From Membranihabitans marinus (GTDB lineage: Bacteria > Bacteroidota > Bacteroidia > Chitinophagales > Saprospiraceae): a stretch of DNA of 44,391 nucleotides. The notes below the pieces were generated by a model. The model was not told the origin of the DNA and did not search any database. It was given only the letters and a program-made list of their open reading frames with translations. Where the stretch lies: NCBI RefSeq assembly GCF_019802045.1, contig NZ_JAHVHU010000025.1, forward strand, positions 1 to 44,391. Reading direction: 5' to 3'. How positions within the stretch are numbered: position 1 is the stretch's first letter; every line of letters begins with the position of its first letter. Both the position numbers and the translations under genes were made by a program. Below, in pieces: positions 7,401-15,970 of the stretch.

Positions 7401-9239
7401 AATAATCAACCTTTTGGCGATCTCCATTCTTTATTTTATACGTTGAGTAGTGACGAATTAGCAACCGTGTCCATTGAGGTGGAAGACCAGAATAAAAAGA
7501 GTTTGGATATTGATGGACACTATGATCTATTCAACAAAGCCAATCATCCGGTCCCTGTATTTGATTTTGATGTGCGAGCGAATCAATTTCCAATTTTAGT
7601 CCTGGAATTTTTCCTGGGGAATATTATTGAGAATACAAAAGGGTATGCAAATGCAAAAGTAGAATTAAACAGTACGGGGGACAAACCCAATATTAATGGT
7701 CGGGTATTGATAAACGGTCAGACAGATATCTCTCTTTTGGGTACAACTTATGAGTTTATAAATTCAAGCGTAAACATCGACAATGAGTTGATCAGCTTCG
7801 GCGAAATCAATATGATGGACAAAGAGGGGAATCTGGCTAATGCTTCTGGTGGTATCCGTCATGATCATTTGACAAATTTTTATATGGATACACGGGTAAC
7901 CACTGAAAAATTTTTATTACTCAATACTGGGAAATCAGCAGGTATGCCTTTCTATGGACGGGGACTGGGAAGTGCAGTCATAGACATTCGGGGGCCGTTT
8001 ACACAGCTCAATATGGATATTCAAGCTAAGACTGGCCCAACATCCAAGATATCGATCCCTATTTCTTCGACCATTTCAGTCAGCGATGAAGAGGCCTTTT
8101 TTATTGATTTTGTATCCGATGATTCTTTTGAAGAAGTGGGAGAAGCGGATGACGACTCCTTTGTTCAGATCGAGGGACTGAACCTAGAAGTCGATCTTAC
8201 CCTGACCCCTGATTGTGAAGTGTCAATCATCCTGGATGAATCCACAGGTGATATTCTACGAGCGAGAGGAAATAGTGAGCTGCACATTGAGCTGACCCGG
8301 GCCGGTAATTTTACCATGCGGGGAACCTATGAAGTGGTCACCGGAGAATACCAGTTTGCTCAGTTGAATTTTACACGGAAAATGTTTAAGATTAATCAAG
8401 GCGGGACCATCACCTGGACCGGTGATCCACTGAATGCCAAGATCGATATCGATGCCTCCTATTCAGTACGGACGCCACCATATAATTTTATTCTGGAATA
8501 CATTGGTCAAAACGACCGCTTGGCAGATCTGGCTCAAAACGCCACCGATGTAGATTTGTTCTTGCATCTAAGGGGCGATCTGTTTTCCCCGGAGATTACC
8601 TTTGATATGGAGTTTCCGGAATTAACCGGTCAGGTTAAAAATTATGTGGAGGATCGGTTGCGTGTGATCGCCGATGATCAAAATGAAATCAATAAACAGG
8701 TATTTGGTTTGCTTGTTGCCAGATCGTTTATTCCGAGTGTTTCATCCGTGGTGAACATCGATGGTACGGTCGTCAATACGGTATCAGAGGTGATCACGAA
8801 TCAAATCTCATTTTTCCTGACACAGTACCTGCAGGAATCGATTGATGAGGTCCCGTTTATCTCCAGTGTGGAACTTAACATCGGATACAATGTCTATCGA
8901 AACAACTACAATGTCGAGGCACAGAATGTAGTACGGACGGGTAATGAGTTTTTGGTACAGCCCGAATTTGGATTTTTGGAAGACCGACTTCAAGTTACTA
9001 CGGAGGCCAATTTACAAACTGGTTCTGCGGTTACCGCGAACACCCTGATTACGCATGATTTTATATTGGAATATTCTATCACGAAAGATAATCGTTTAAA
9101 AGCTAAACTCTACCAACGAACTGAACCGTATGTGTTTGAAAAGACTTCTAAGTTGGGAATTGGGTTATCCTATCAGCAGGAGTTTGATTCATTTTATGAA
9201 TTCTTGCGGGGGAAACGAAGAGCAGAGGCGGTGCAGTAA
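4461..9239 (+). CDS. tamB: TamB-like translocation/assembly module protein
   Basis: A 1592-residue AsmA/TamB-superfamily protein thought to bridge the inner and outer membranes and to act in lipid transport or outer-membrane protein assembly. Residues about 12-35 form one TM anchor. The N-terminal part (ISEGDLSFNANPLRLLRGELTLSGLDADSLVL) is the typical opening of the family. The long centre is repetitive beta-strand sequence, and the last ~400 residues match the TamB C-terminal domain (DUF490), ending in a short aromatic/charged tail. The start is GTG at 4461, 9 bp after folP; no alternative ATG lies before the TM helix. The length is normal for Bacteroidota. Confidence 0.9.
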   Translation: MTDQSNIYKRLLRTAGWTLLSLIVVLIVFITLLFNSAVVQKKVVDWSSTFLKDRYDIGLSVESIHFKPFNQLHVKKLLLGRGEVDSMIYISEGDLSFNANPLRLLRGELTLSGLDADSLVLRLLSNYTPTLPDTASKRSFNFYFSPTDIHVNHVDFNLTDTVRHMQVFAESNRVSGKVRSSNLKDQFSLEDVQLNEPNITVFGAKTGSGENPYIRKLWHDFRVANGLDTVATVESDSLFWALDFDVNGLEVNNGQVEVHAYDTVTQRYGSPLRISHLSGQINSVETAPNLINARYFTSRFTIGDSLVVKELSFDEMELTDNQLRTEDLVLRYGQSDVAGKVTMQYDSLPDFRDFLNKVQLDFDISSSEVFLADLEKLLPALGTTEYVKNNRSDSYKLAVSGHGVFNDLTLSNWRIQQGRTYAKGRGRLREVLTQENRQINARIGGSSIPVSFIRRKFPDINLPNGVDSLSYVSITGRIDVDGKQLDIDANARTKLGQVGIVAGVDLLQKKYRGNLALKEFDLGRFIANPNIGDLSMTVTLEEGADFDLSELSGHLQTTVDSFYFKGYNYSGVSLNGFFGNNGFLGHVAMKQPEIAFDLDTKIDFERISDVVAFGHIHHADLEALNLSRDDIELSGEVDVDMTMYPIDSLNGYARINDLQIERGDSVQYSMNVITFDARSWGDNFKDWKLVSDILSVDIDGQFNIENILGTTYGIISSRHPRIVKYLPDMELRTDTIYNNDFTMIIDVNDTEEFSNLLNPDLDTIRNLNLSLTYRNRGRDYFEYYFQTSAPKIQFRDINVESLNVNASGSNTDNEWIVYLDSLTAGDVRVGALQLNTTLVGDQLDFAIQTRTINNVLNNIHLAGANLFEADEMKLTLDSSSFDLLNRSWVLNPNNNIAVGEEKLFFDNFVFQSGTRNLYIQSATDQSLIAGLRDIDIEFLNEFFPNEKYTFDGTANVVLSVENVFDLTGLEVETIIDNLTINNQPFGDLHSLFYTLSSDELATVSIEVEDQNKKSLDIDGHYDLFNKANHPVPVFDFDVRANQFPILVLEFFLGNIIENTKGYANAKVELNSTGDKPNINGRVLINGQTDISLLGTTYEFINSSVNIDNELISFGEINMMDKEGNLANASGGIRHDHLTNFYMDTRVTTEKFLLLNTGKSAGMPFYGRGLGSAVIDIRGPFTQLNMDIQAKTGPTSKISIPISSTISVSDEEAFFIDFVSDDSFEEVGEADDDSFVQIEGLNLEVDLTLTPDCEVSIILDESTGDILRARGNSELHIELTRAGNFTMRGTYEVVTGEYQFAQLNFTRKMFKINQGGTITWTGDPLNAKIDIDASYSVRTPPYNFILEYIGQNDRLADLAQNATDVDLFLHLRGDLFSPEITFDMEFPELTGQVKNYVEDRLRVIADDQNEINKQVFGLLVARSFIPSVSSVVNIDGTVVNTVSEVITNQISFFLTQYLQESIDEVPFISSVELNIGYNVYRNNYNVEAQNVVRTGNEFLVQPEFGFLEDRLQVTTEANLQTGSAVTANTLITHDFILEYSITKDNRLKAKLYQRTEPYVFEKTSKLGIGLSYQQEFDSFYEFLRGKRRAEAVQ

Positions 9240-9276
9240 ATGTGCGGATGTTCCCGCGTCTAAACACCTGTCATCA

Positions 9277-9296
9277 ACCTGTGATTGATCACAGGT
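9277..9296. promoter_or_regulatory. 20-bp palindrome, candidate operator
   Basis: ACCTGTGATTGATCACAGGT is a near-perfect inverted repeat (9 of 10 pairs), preceded by a direct half-site ACCTGTCATCA at 9266. It contains TGTGA-N4-TCACA, like a Crp/Fnr half-site pair but with 4 rather than 6 spacer bases. It sits 38 bp after tamB and about 200 bp before the metal-uptake-like genes. No T-tract follows, which makes an intrinsic terminator less likely. Confidence 0.45.
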
Positions 9297-9498
9297 CATT
9301 AACACCCGACTTAGTATCCTGCATCAGAACATTATATATTGAACAATAAACTTATTTTGGAATTGTAATACCGGATTCGATATGGAAATTTCGCACTCAA
9401 TTTGTCCGTGTACTATTTTGGGATTATGGGTGGAATGGGGTCTGTTTTATGGTCATCCATATCAGAAATGTAATAAAGTGTTATCTTAGCGCGCAGTT

Positions 9499-9897
9499 AT
9501 GAAATCTTTGGGAAAACAGATATTAGCGTATCTTTTACTACTGTGTATCGCAGTATCGGCCTTCCCGTGGGATATTCTTCACCACCACGAAGAAGAAATC
9601 AGCTGTGAAAACCTGGAAGAAGACCTGGAAAATGACCTCTGTCATCAGAAAATATTCCATACGAATGAACTTCAGGACAATCACTGCGATCATCAAACCC
9701 ATATCGACCGGGAACAAGATCATTGTGAGTTTTGTAAATTTATTACCTCCCGGCACAACAACTATGTTGTTCCTCAAATTTTTACTTTCCATGAGATTGA
9801 TGTCGTAGAAAAAAATGGTTATTTCGAGCCGTTTTTTTCTACTAATTTTACTTCAGATGTAATTTATAACAGAGGCCCTCCGGCTTATTGCGGGTGA
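9499..9897 (+). CDS. Small secreted His/Cys-rich protein with RGPP tail (DUF2946-like)
   Basis: A 132-residue protein with a signal peptide (hydrophobic residues 8-22). The mature part is acidic and rich in possible metal ligands: HHH at 28-30 followed by three Glu, several Cys-His pairs between 36 and 69, and HCEFC at 75-79 containing a CxxC. It ends NRGPPAYCG; a C-terminal RxPP motif is characteristic of DUF2946-like small proteins found beside TonB receptors for copper or zinc. The similarity is in architecture and motif only. It is followed after 107 bp by a TonB-dependent receptor, probably in the same operon. I infer a periplasmic metal-binding or sensing role. A partial -7 element (TATCTTAG, 9482-9489) precedes it. 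Confidence 0.7.
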   Translation: MKSLGKQILAYLLLLCIAVSAFPWDILHHHEEEISCENLEEDLENDLCHQKIFHTNELQDNHCDHQTHIDREQDHCEFCKFITSRHNNYVVPQIFTFHEIDVVEKNGYFEPFFSTNFTSDVIYNRGPPAYCG

Positions 9898-10004
9898 GGG
9901 ATCCCATGTTATCCTAGCCCTTTCTACTAGTTGTCGCCGTACAGATCTGTGAGGTGACGAATTCCGTATATTATTTATCTGTATTGTAAAAATTACATCT
10001 TATT

Positions 10005-12422
10005 ATGAGATCACTCATTATCTTCTCATTGATTCTTTTAGTTAGTTTAGAAGCGTACACCCAAAACAGCTTATTCGGGAAAGTTCTCGACCACGAATCC
10101 AAAGAACCGCTTATAGAAGCGCATATTTATATTCCTGATCTTCAAAAAGGGACTACTACCAATTTTGATGGCAATTTTGAAATGGAAAACCTCCCCAAAG
10201 GCTCCTTTTTAGTCGAAATCAGATATCTGAGTTATTCTACGCAAGTGGTCAAGGTACAACTTGACGGATCGGTGGAATTGATGGTGGAACTGGAGCCTTC
10301 GGTGATTGAAATGTCAGAAGTCGTAGTCTCTGGACCTTCCGCCTCCACGAAAAGGGACCTGAATCCTATTCCTACTTTGGTGATCGATGATCTGGCATCC
10401 AACAAAACACCTTCAGAAAATGTGATTGATGCGATCGCCAAGCAACCCGGGGTGTCACAGATTACCACCGGAGGAGCGGTATCCAAACCTGTAATCCGGG
10501 GACTGGGGTATAACCGCGTGGTGGTCCTCAATAACAACATCCGGCAGGAGGGACAGCAGTGGGGGGATGAACACGGTGTGGAAATCGATGAATATTCGAT
10601 AGACCGGGTAGAAATCATCAAAGGACCAGGTAGCCTGATGTATGGCTCCGATGCGATGGCCGGTGTGATTCATTTTCTGGCACCCAAGCCGGTTTCGGAA
10701 GGAGAAGTTCTCGGTCATGTGTCTGCCAATTACCAGTCCAATAACCAGTTGCAAGGTTATTCTGCGATGACTGCGGGAAATCTGAACGGGGTTAATTGGC
10801 TAGCTCGGGTGACCAGCAAGACAGCTGGTAATTTTGAAAATAAATTCGATGGTCCAGTCTATAATTCCGGATTTAATGAATTGAACTTCAATGGATCCGT
10901 GGGCTTAAATAAAAAGTGGGGTTATTCACAACTTCATTTCAGTCGTTTCGATCAGGCGATTGGTCTGGTGGAGGGCGAACGGGATGATCATGGAAATTTT
11001 ATCAGACAAAAGGTAGTCAACGATACGATGATTCAGGAACAAACGGTGACGGATAACGATTTATCCGGGTATGGAATCGATGTTCCCAGTCAGCATATTT
11101 TGCATCAGAAGTTGAGCTCCAACAGTAAAGTCTTTTTTAAACGGTCAGTACTCTCTCTAAATCTGGCCTTCCAACAAAACAACCGCCAGGAATTTGCGAA
11201 CCCCCTGGATGAAACGGAAGCGGAACTTTATTTTTTACTCAATACATTCAATTATGATGTAAAGTACCTATTGCCCGAATTTAGGGAATGGCAACCGTCC
11301 GTGGGGTTGAGTGGAATGATTCAGCACAGCCTCAATAAAGGCGAAGAATTTTTGATTCCGGAGTACGATTTATTTGATGGCGGTATTTTTGCATTTGTGC
11401 AAAGATCGTTCGATGAACTGCATGTAAGTGGTGGATTGCGAGGGGATGTACGTCAAGTCTCGTCGAAACCATTGTACCTGGATGCCGATGATGAACCTAC
11501 CGATGGGACTGCTCCCAATGCCATCACAAAGTTTAAAGACTTTCAATCCACGTTTTCAAATATCTCAGCGAGTGTCGGTGCCAGCTATGAGTTCAATAAA
11601 GAATTGACCGGCAAGGTCAATGTCTCGCGGGGATTCCGGTCACCCAATATGGCCGAACTGGGATCCAATGGCATCCATGAAGGAACCTTCCGTTATGAAA
11701 TGGGGAACTCACAGCTCAAACCAGAAACCAGTTTACAGGTAGATGCTGGAGTGATTTACAACAACGAGCACGTTTCATTTGAATTGGGTCTGTTTCATAA
11801 TTCCATACAAAACTATATTTACTTGCAAAAACTTCACAGTGCATCCGGAGAAGATAGTATCGTGGATGTATCGAACCCGGTCCCTGTTTTTGGTTATGTA
11901 CAGGGTGATGCCCGATTATACGGTGGGGAATTTACAATTGATATTCATCCACACCCATTGGATTGGTTGCATTTTGAAAACTCATTTTCATATGTTCGCG
12001 GAGCACAAAGAAACCAACCGGACAGTACAAAGTATCTGCCTTTTATGCCAGCACCGAACTGGCAGTCTGAATTGCGTGCAAATTTTAGGAAGGTGGGACA
12101 TTATTTGCATAATATCTTTCTCAGAGTAGAAATGGATTATGTATTCCGACAGGATAAAATATTTGCTGCCTATGGTACAGAAACACCAACGGAAGGATAT
12201 GCATTACTCAACGCCGGAATAGGTGGTGACGTAGAAGGGAAAAGTGGGACCAAGTTGTTTTCAATATCCTTGTCCGGCAGTAATTTATTGGACAGGACCT
12301 ATCAAAGTCACTTAAGTCGTTTAAAATACGCTCCGGAGAACTTGGCCACCGGACGACGTGGTGTATATAATATGGGGCGGAATATTAGTTTACGATTGGC
12401 CATCCCCTTGGGAATGAATTAA
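10005..12422 (+). CDS. TonB-dependent outer-membrane receptor, probable metal uptake
   Basis: An 805-residue receptor. Signal peptide 1-20; CarboxypepD_reg-like beta-sandwich at about 22-105 (GKVLDHESKEPLIEAHIYI); plug domain at about 120-225, including GQQWGDEHGVEIDEYSIDRVEIIKGPGSLMYGSDAMAGVI; then a 22-strand-type barrel ending in the usual aromatic-containing C-terminal strand (MGRNISLRLAIPLG). The short GDEHG loop in the plug and the upstream His/Cys-rich protein favour a small ligand such as zinc, copper or a metallophore, as in ZnuD-like receptors, over polysaccharides; no SusD-like partner is present. The substrate is an inference. Length and domain order are normal. Confidence 0.88.
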   Translation: MRSLIIFSLILLVSLEAYTQNSLFGKVLDHESKEPLIEAHIYIPDLQKGTTTNFDGNFEMENLPKGSFLVEIRYLSYSTQVVKVQLDGSVELMVELEPSVIEMSEVVVSGPSASTKRDLNPIPTLVIDDLASNKTPSENVIDAIAKQPGVSQITTGGAVSKPVIRGLGYNRVVVLNNNIRQEGQQWGDEHGVEIDEYSIDRVEIIKGPGSLMYGSDAMAGVIHFLAPKPVSEGEVLGHVSANYQSNNQLQGYSAMTAGNLNGVNWLARVTSKTAGNFENKFDGPVYNSGFNELNFNGSVGLNKKWGYSQLHFSRFDQAIGLVEGERDDHGNFIRQKVVNDTMIQEQTVTDNDLSGYGIDVPSQHILHQKLSSNSKVFFKRSVLSLNLAFQQNNRQEFANPLDETEAELYFLLNTFNYDVKYLLPEFREWQPSVGLSGMIQHSLNKGEEFLIPEYDLFDGGIFAFVQRSFDELHVSGGLRGDVRQVSSKPLYLDADDEPTDGTAPNAITKFKDFQSTFSNISASVGASYEFNKELTGKVNVSRGFRSPNMAELGSNGIHEGTFRYEMGNSQLKPETSLQVDAGVIYNNEHVSFELGLFHNSIQNYIYLQKLHSASGEDSIVDVSNPVPVFGYVQGDARLYGGEFTIDIHPHPLDWLHFENSFSYVRGAQRNQPDSTKYLPFMPAPNWQSELRANFRKVGHYLHNIFLRVEMDYVFRQDKIFAAYGTETPTEGYALLNAGIGGDVEGKSGTKLFSISLSGSNLLDRTYQSHLSRLKYAPENLATGRRGVYNMGRNISLRLAIPLGMN

Positions 12423-12530
12423 TCATTGATTAAATAATAAATAAAGGTGAAGAGGTTCATCGCATGAGGTGGATGGACGACTTACTATTCGGTTATTGCC
12501 AATGGGGTATAAGAAGGTGTAAATCCATTA

Positions 12531-14195
12531 TTATATTACCATAAATTTTTTAAACAGTATGGATTTTCCTATTTGAAATTTTACGAAATATAGGCCATTT
12601 TTAAAAAATTGTTGACTCCTTATGTTCAAAATATGAGTACCCGTGGAATAGTTTTTTGAAGGTGCATGAAACACCGCTTTTCCATAGAAGTCATACACGG
12701 TGTATTGTAATTTTACAGGATTTTTCAATTGCAGATTCATCTGCCAATCATCTCCTGCGTTGGCGGGATTGGGAAACGGGTTACCAAGCTGAAAATCAGT
12801 TATTATCTCTTGTGTTTTGGAAGTCAATATTTGATTGCATTCTGACTCAAACTCTGAATGGCAAAACACGGCTTGACCATCGACCATGGTCATCAATACC
12901 TTCAGATGGATTAATTTGTCCGATGGAAGGGTTAGTGGATTACCTGACAGCACAACCAGATCTGCAGACTTACCAGGCTTCAGACTACCGACCTGCTCGT
13001 CTCTGTGTAGTATATATGCAGCGTCGATGGTCATCATCCTTAGAACCTCCTTGATCGTAATTTTGTGTTCAGCAAGCCAGGTAGGCGGATCGCATACATT
13101 TCCGGTGGCTTGAACTTCTTTTCTGGTAACATATGAGTACATAACCTGAGGCAACCTGTATTCAAGGAGTGGGCCATCACTATGCCAGGCTATTCGAATG
13201 TCCGGATTGGCATCGATCAAAGACCGCCAATCCTCCAGGTTGGGTAGATTTTCCGTACCATAGGTGTTCTCCAAAATCGAAGATTCTGAACTTAAACAAG
13301 TCGGAAACCAGGCAAAGCAAGCTACCGGAATCCCGATATTATTGTATTGCGACAGGATTTTTGAATTTAAAAATGCGTTGTGATCAATACGATGGCGGAG
13401 TGGATTTCTTTTGTTCTTAATGACAGATTCTAATCCCTTTTGAGCTTGAGCAATGGCTCGGTCGCCCTGCGCATGTATGACCAGTTGATAGCCTTTTTGA
13501 TCCGCCTCTTTGATCCAGGTTTCAAGTTGTTGGTCTGTCAGAAACAGGTCTCCCTTTCCGCCGCCAGGATACTCAAAAGTGGTTGCCGGACGTGTGCCGC
13601 ATGATCCGCCGTCACAAAAGATTTTTACTCCGGCTAGCCGAAGGAGTGCATCTTTATTCTGGTGGGCTGGATAGTCGTTGTGGTTTAGATTTACATCCCA
13701 ATTGCAAGCATGATTTCGGATCACGTAGACGTTTGTTTTGATTTTCATCTTGCCAGACCTCTCAAAATCCTGAATGGGTGGGAACGTCCAGGATTCCGTG
13801 TTCGGATCTCCGATGGTCGTAATTCCTTGGGCAAGCATTAAATCCTGTCGATCTTCCATCGAATAGGTGGAATCAAGGATATGAGCCGCATCGGTGAAAA
13901 AATGGTTGTGCGGATCTACGATGCCCGGTATGACGGTCCGACCATGCAGATCTACCAAGTCGGTAGCGGATGATATAAATTTGGTCATTTCTTTGAACGT
14001 TCCAAAACTCAAAACTTGACCATTTGATACCGCAAGAGCTTCTACCGGAACAAAATCTTCTTCCATTGTAATAATGGAACCATTGTGAAAAATGATGTCG
14101 GCTTCCTGATTATACAAAGGATGCATGAAAGTGAAATAAACCAATATCCAAACCACTTTTACGTACCCTGTGGTGCTTTTTGAATGATTAACCAT
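12531..14195 (-). CDS. Secreted amidohydrolase (YtcJ-like, amidohydrolase 3) with T9SS sorting domain
   Basis: A 554-residue metal-dependent hydrolase. An N-terminal hydrophobic segment acts as signal peptide. The catalytic part begins ADIIFHNGSIITMEEDF; the HxH metal motif is in VDPHNHFF (about 95), GVKIFCDGGSCGTRPA carries the usual Lys-Asp region, VIHAQGDRAI and RHRIDHNAF supply further His residues, and IAWHSDGPL the final Asp. The last ~85 residues, beginning NPFPNPANAGDDW and ending ILFKKFMVI, are a type A T9SS C-terminal sorting domain (NPFPNPA, VYDFYGKAV, GLYFVKF). It is therefore probably exported and anchored or released at the surface. Substrate unknown. It faces the receptor gene convergently. 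Confidence 0.88.
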   Translation of the reverse strand: MVNHSKSTTGYVKVVWILVYFTFMHPLYNQEADIIFHNGSIITMEEDFVPVEALAVSNGQVLSFGTFKEMTKFISSATDLVDLHGRTVIPGIVDPHNHFFTDAAHILDSTYSMEDRQDLMLAQGITTIGDPNTESWTFPPIQDFERSGKMKIKTNVYVIRNHACNWDVNLNHNDYPAHQNKDALLRLAGVKIFCDGGSCGTRPATTFEYPGGGKGDLFLTDQQLETWIKEADQKGYQLVIHAQGDRAIAQAQKGLESVIKNKRNPLRHRIDHNAFLNSKILSQYNNIGIPVACFAWFPTCLSSESSILENTYGTENLPNLEDWRSLIDANPDIRIAWHSDGPLLEYRLPQVMYSYVTRKEVQATGNVCDPPTWLAEHKITIKEVLRMMTIDAAYILHRDEQVGSLKPGKSADLVVLSGNPLTLPSDKLIHLKVLMTMVDGQAVFCHSEFESECNQILTSKTQEIITDFQLGNPFPNPANAGDDWQMNLQLKNPVKLQYTVYDFYGKAVFHAPSKNYSTGTHILNIRSQQFFKNGLYFVKFQIGKSILFKKFMVI

Positions 14196-14466
14196 AGGAT
14201 GAAGGTATTGTGTATGTCTGGAAAGTACGAATTATTTATTTCAACAACGCATTAATTTATGCTTTTTATTAGAATTAAAACGGTTGCATGACAGTTTTAT
14301 ATTTGGTAGGAAGTGTTTTTACCGCGATTTATTTATCCCTTCATGCAGTTGAATATTCTAATATCTGAAAATGAAACCATTATCGTTCATCAAGCGCGTG
14401 CAGACCGAGTCCACACCATTAATTCGAGAACTTCCTCCACACCCGAGAATCAAACAAACAAAATCA

Positions 14467-15549
14467 CTATATCTTCATCCGTTGTTGCATCAAGTAATGA
14501 TCTACTAGGGTCAGAGCAGCCATGGCTTCGACGATGGGTACAGCACGTGGAACAACACAAGGATCGTGACGACCCCTTCCTTCGATGGTCACGTCCTTGC
14601 CTTCCTTGTTGATGGTTTCCTGGGATTGAATGATGGTAGCTACCGGCTTAAAGGCAGCCCGGAAGTAGATGGGCATACCATTGGAAATGCCGCCCTGTAT
14701 CCCTCCGGAATAGTTGGTTTCTGTTCGAACTTCGCCATCCTTTGTAGTGTAGAACTTATCATTGTGCTCTGAGCCATTCATTTTAACTCCCTCAAAGCCA
14801 CTGCCTATTTCAAATCCTTTGCAGGCATTGATACTCATCACAGCCCGGGCCAGATCGGAGTGTAATTTGTCAAAAACCGGTTCTCCAAGACCAACCGGTG
14901 CGTTTTCGATCACGCAAGTTACCACACCTCCTACAGTATCTCCTTTTTTACGAGTGGCCATGATGAGCTCCTCCATTTCGGCAGCCTTTTTCGGATCGGG
15001 GCAACGCACGATATTTTCTTCGGTGAGCGAGAGATCATGGTTTTCCGGATTGTCATCGATGCGGATGGGACCGACTTGGCTGACATATGCTTGTATCGTG
15101 ATGCCAATCCGTTTTAGAATAGCTTTTGCGACACTTCCCGCAGCAACCCGCATGGCCGTTTCCCGGGCAGAAGACCGACCTCCGCCACGGTAATCCCGAA
15201 ACCCGTATTTAGACTGATAGGTATAGTCCGCATGGGAAGGCCGGAATGAATCTTTGATGTGATCATAATCCCGTGATTTTTGATCTTCGTTGAGAATTAT
15301 CATACCAATGGGAGTACCGGTGGTCACACCTTCAAATACACCACTAATAATTTGAATGCGATCTTTTTCTTTTCGTTGGGTGACAATCCGCGATTGGCCG
15401 GGCCGACGACGGTCCAGATCGTGTTGGATCTCTTCTTCACTAATTCGGATTCCAGACGGACAACCGTCGATGGTGACGCCCAGTCCTTTCCCGTGAGATT
15501 CACCAAAGGTGGTGATAGTAAATAGGTGACCAAAAGTATTTCCTGCCAT
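14467..15549 (-). CDS. aroC: Chorismate synthase
   Basis: The last enzyme of the shikimate pathway, converting EPSP to chorismate using reduced FMN. It is 360 residues, the normal length. Signatures: [18 protein letters not shown] at the N-terminus, [18 protein letters not shown] (about 45-62), the Ser/Arg-rich [23 protein letters not shown] (about 120-145), and [17 protein letters not shown] near the end. The 270 bp between it and the amidohydrolase gene contains nothing I can name. Its upstream side faces a decayed GxxExxY gene. Confidence 0.95.
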   Translation of the reverse strand: MAGNTFGHLFTITTFGESHGKGLGVTIDGCPSGIRISEEEIQHDLDRRRPGQSRIVTQRKEKDRIQIISGVFEGVTTGTPIGMIILNEDQKSRDYDHIKDSFRPSHADYTYQSKYGFRDYRGGGRSSARETAMRVAAGSVAKAILKRIGITIQAYVSQVGPIRIDDNPENHDLSLTEENIVRCPDPKKAAEMEELIMATRKKGDTVGGVVTCVIENAPVGLGEPVFDKLHSDLARAVMSINACKGFEIGSGFEGVKMNGSEHNDKFYTTKDGEVRTETNYSGGIQGGISNGMPIYFRAAFKPVATIIQSQETINKEGKDVTIEGRGRHDPCVVPRAVPIVEAMAALTLVDHYLMQQRMKI

Positions 15550-15671
15550 GATTATCGGTTTTTAAACTCGCAAATTCGGTAAGACGCAAAGATGCATTTT
15601 CAGATTTATAATATAGTACCTTTTAAGTAAAAAATCTCTCGCTATGACGCTAAGATGCCAAGGATATTTTC

Positions 15672-15816
15672 AAATCATACAGGAGCTTTCGAGCAGATCT
15701 GATCGAAAATGGCAAAGATCTTATTGAAATAATATCCATAGAGTCATTTGCTCGTGTCTATAAAAAGCAGGTTGTAACTTGAGGATGATATCACAAGAAT
15801 CGTCAATAACTTGTAA
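15672..15816 (+). pseudogene. Decayed GxxExxY-family gene remnant
   Basis: Too short and broken to appear as an ORF. The plus frame from 15672 reads SYRSFRADLIENGKDLIEI, then ISIESFARVYKKQV, matching the conserved C-terminal half of GxxExxY proteins (the 'DLIIENK..IIEIKS.E....V..KQ' block). After 15773 the frame is disrupted, and LEDDITRIVNNL followed by TAA (15781-15816) matches the family's usual C-terminus. About 20 codons between the two blocks, and the whole N-terminal half, are gone. Imperfect GACGCaAAGATGC-type repeats at about 15583 and 15646 lie upstream. The rest of the 421-bp gap, 15550-15970, holds only this and the mutS2 promoter. Confidence 0.7.
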
Positions 15817-15925
15817 GGGCTAAAGATTGCTTTTTCGTCCTCCAGATTACATAGCGTTCCTGCAAGATAATAGTTCTGTGCCCAGTAGCCGGAAGGATAT
15901 CGACCCTGCGAGAAACATAAAATAA

Positions 15926-15957
15926 TTTACTTTCCTCAACACCTCTCCTTATCTTTG
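15926..15957 (+). promoter_or_regulatory. Bacteroidota-type promoter for mutS2
   Basis: The -7 box TATCTTTG (15950-15957) matches TAnnTTTG exactly. Twenty bp upstream is TTTA (15926-15929), a one-mismatch -33 box. The ATG follows 13 bp after the -7 box, giving a very short or absent leader. Confidence 0.65.
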
Positions 15958-15970
15958 CGTTACAATACCC

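Noticed and set aside
14313-14612. Plus-strand ORF of 99 aa between the amidohydrolase gene and aroC
   Set aside because: Its second half is antisense to the aroC C-terminus and its first half has no signal or domain.
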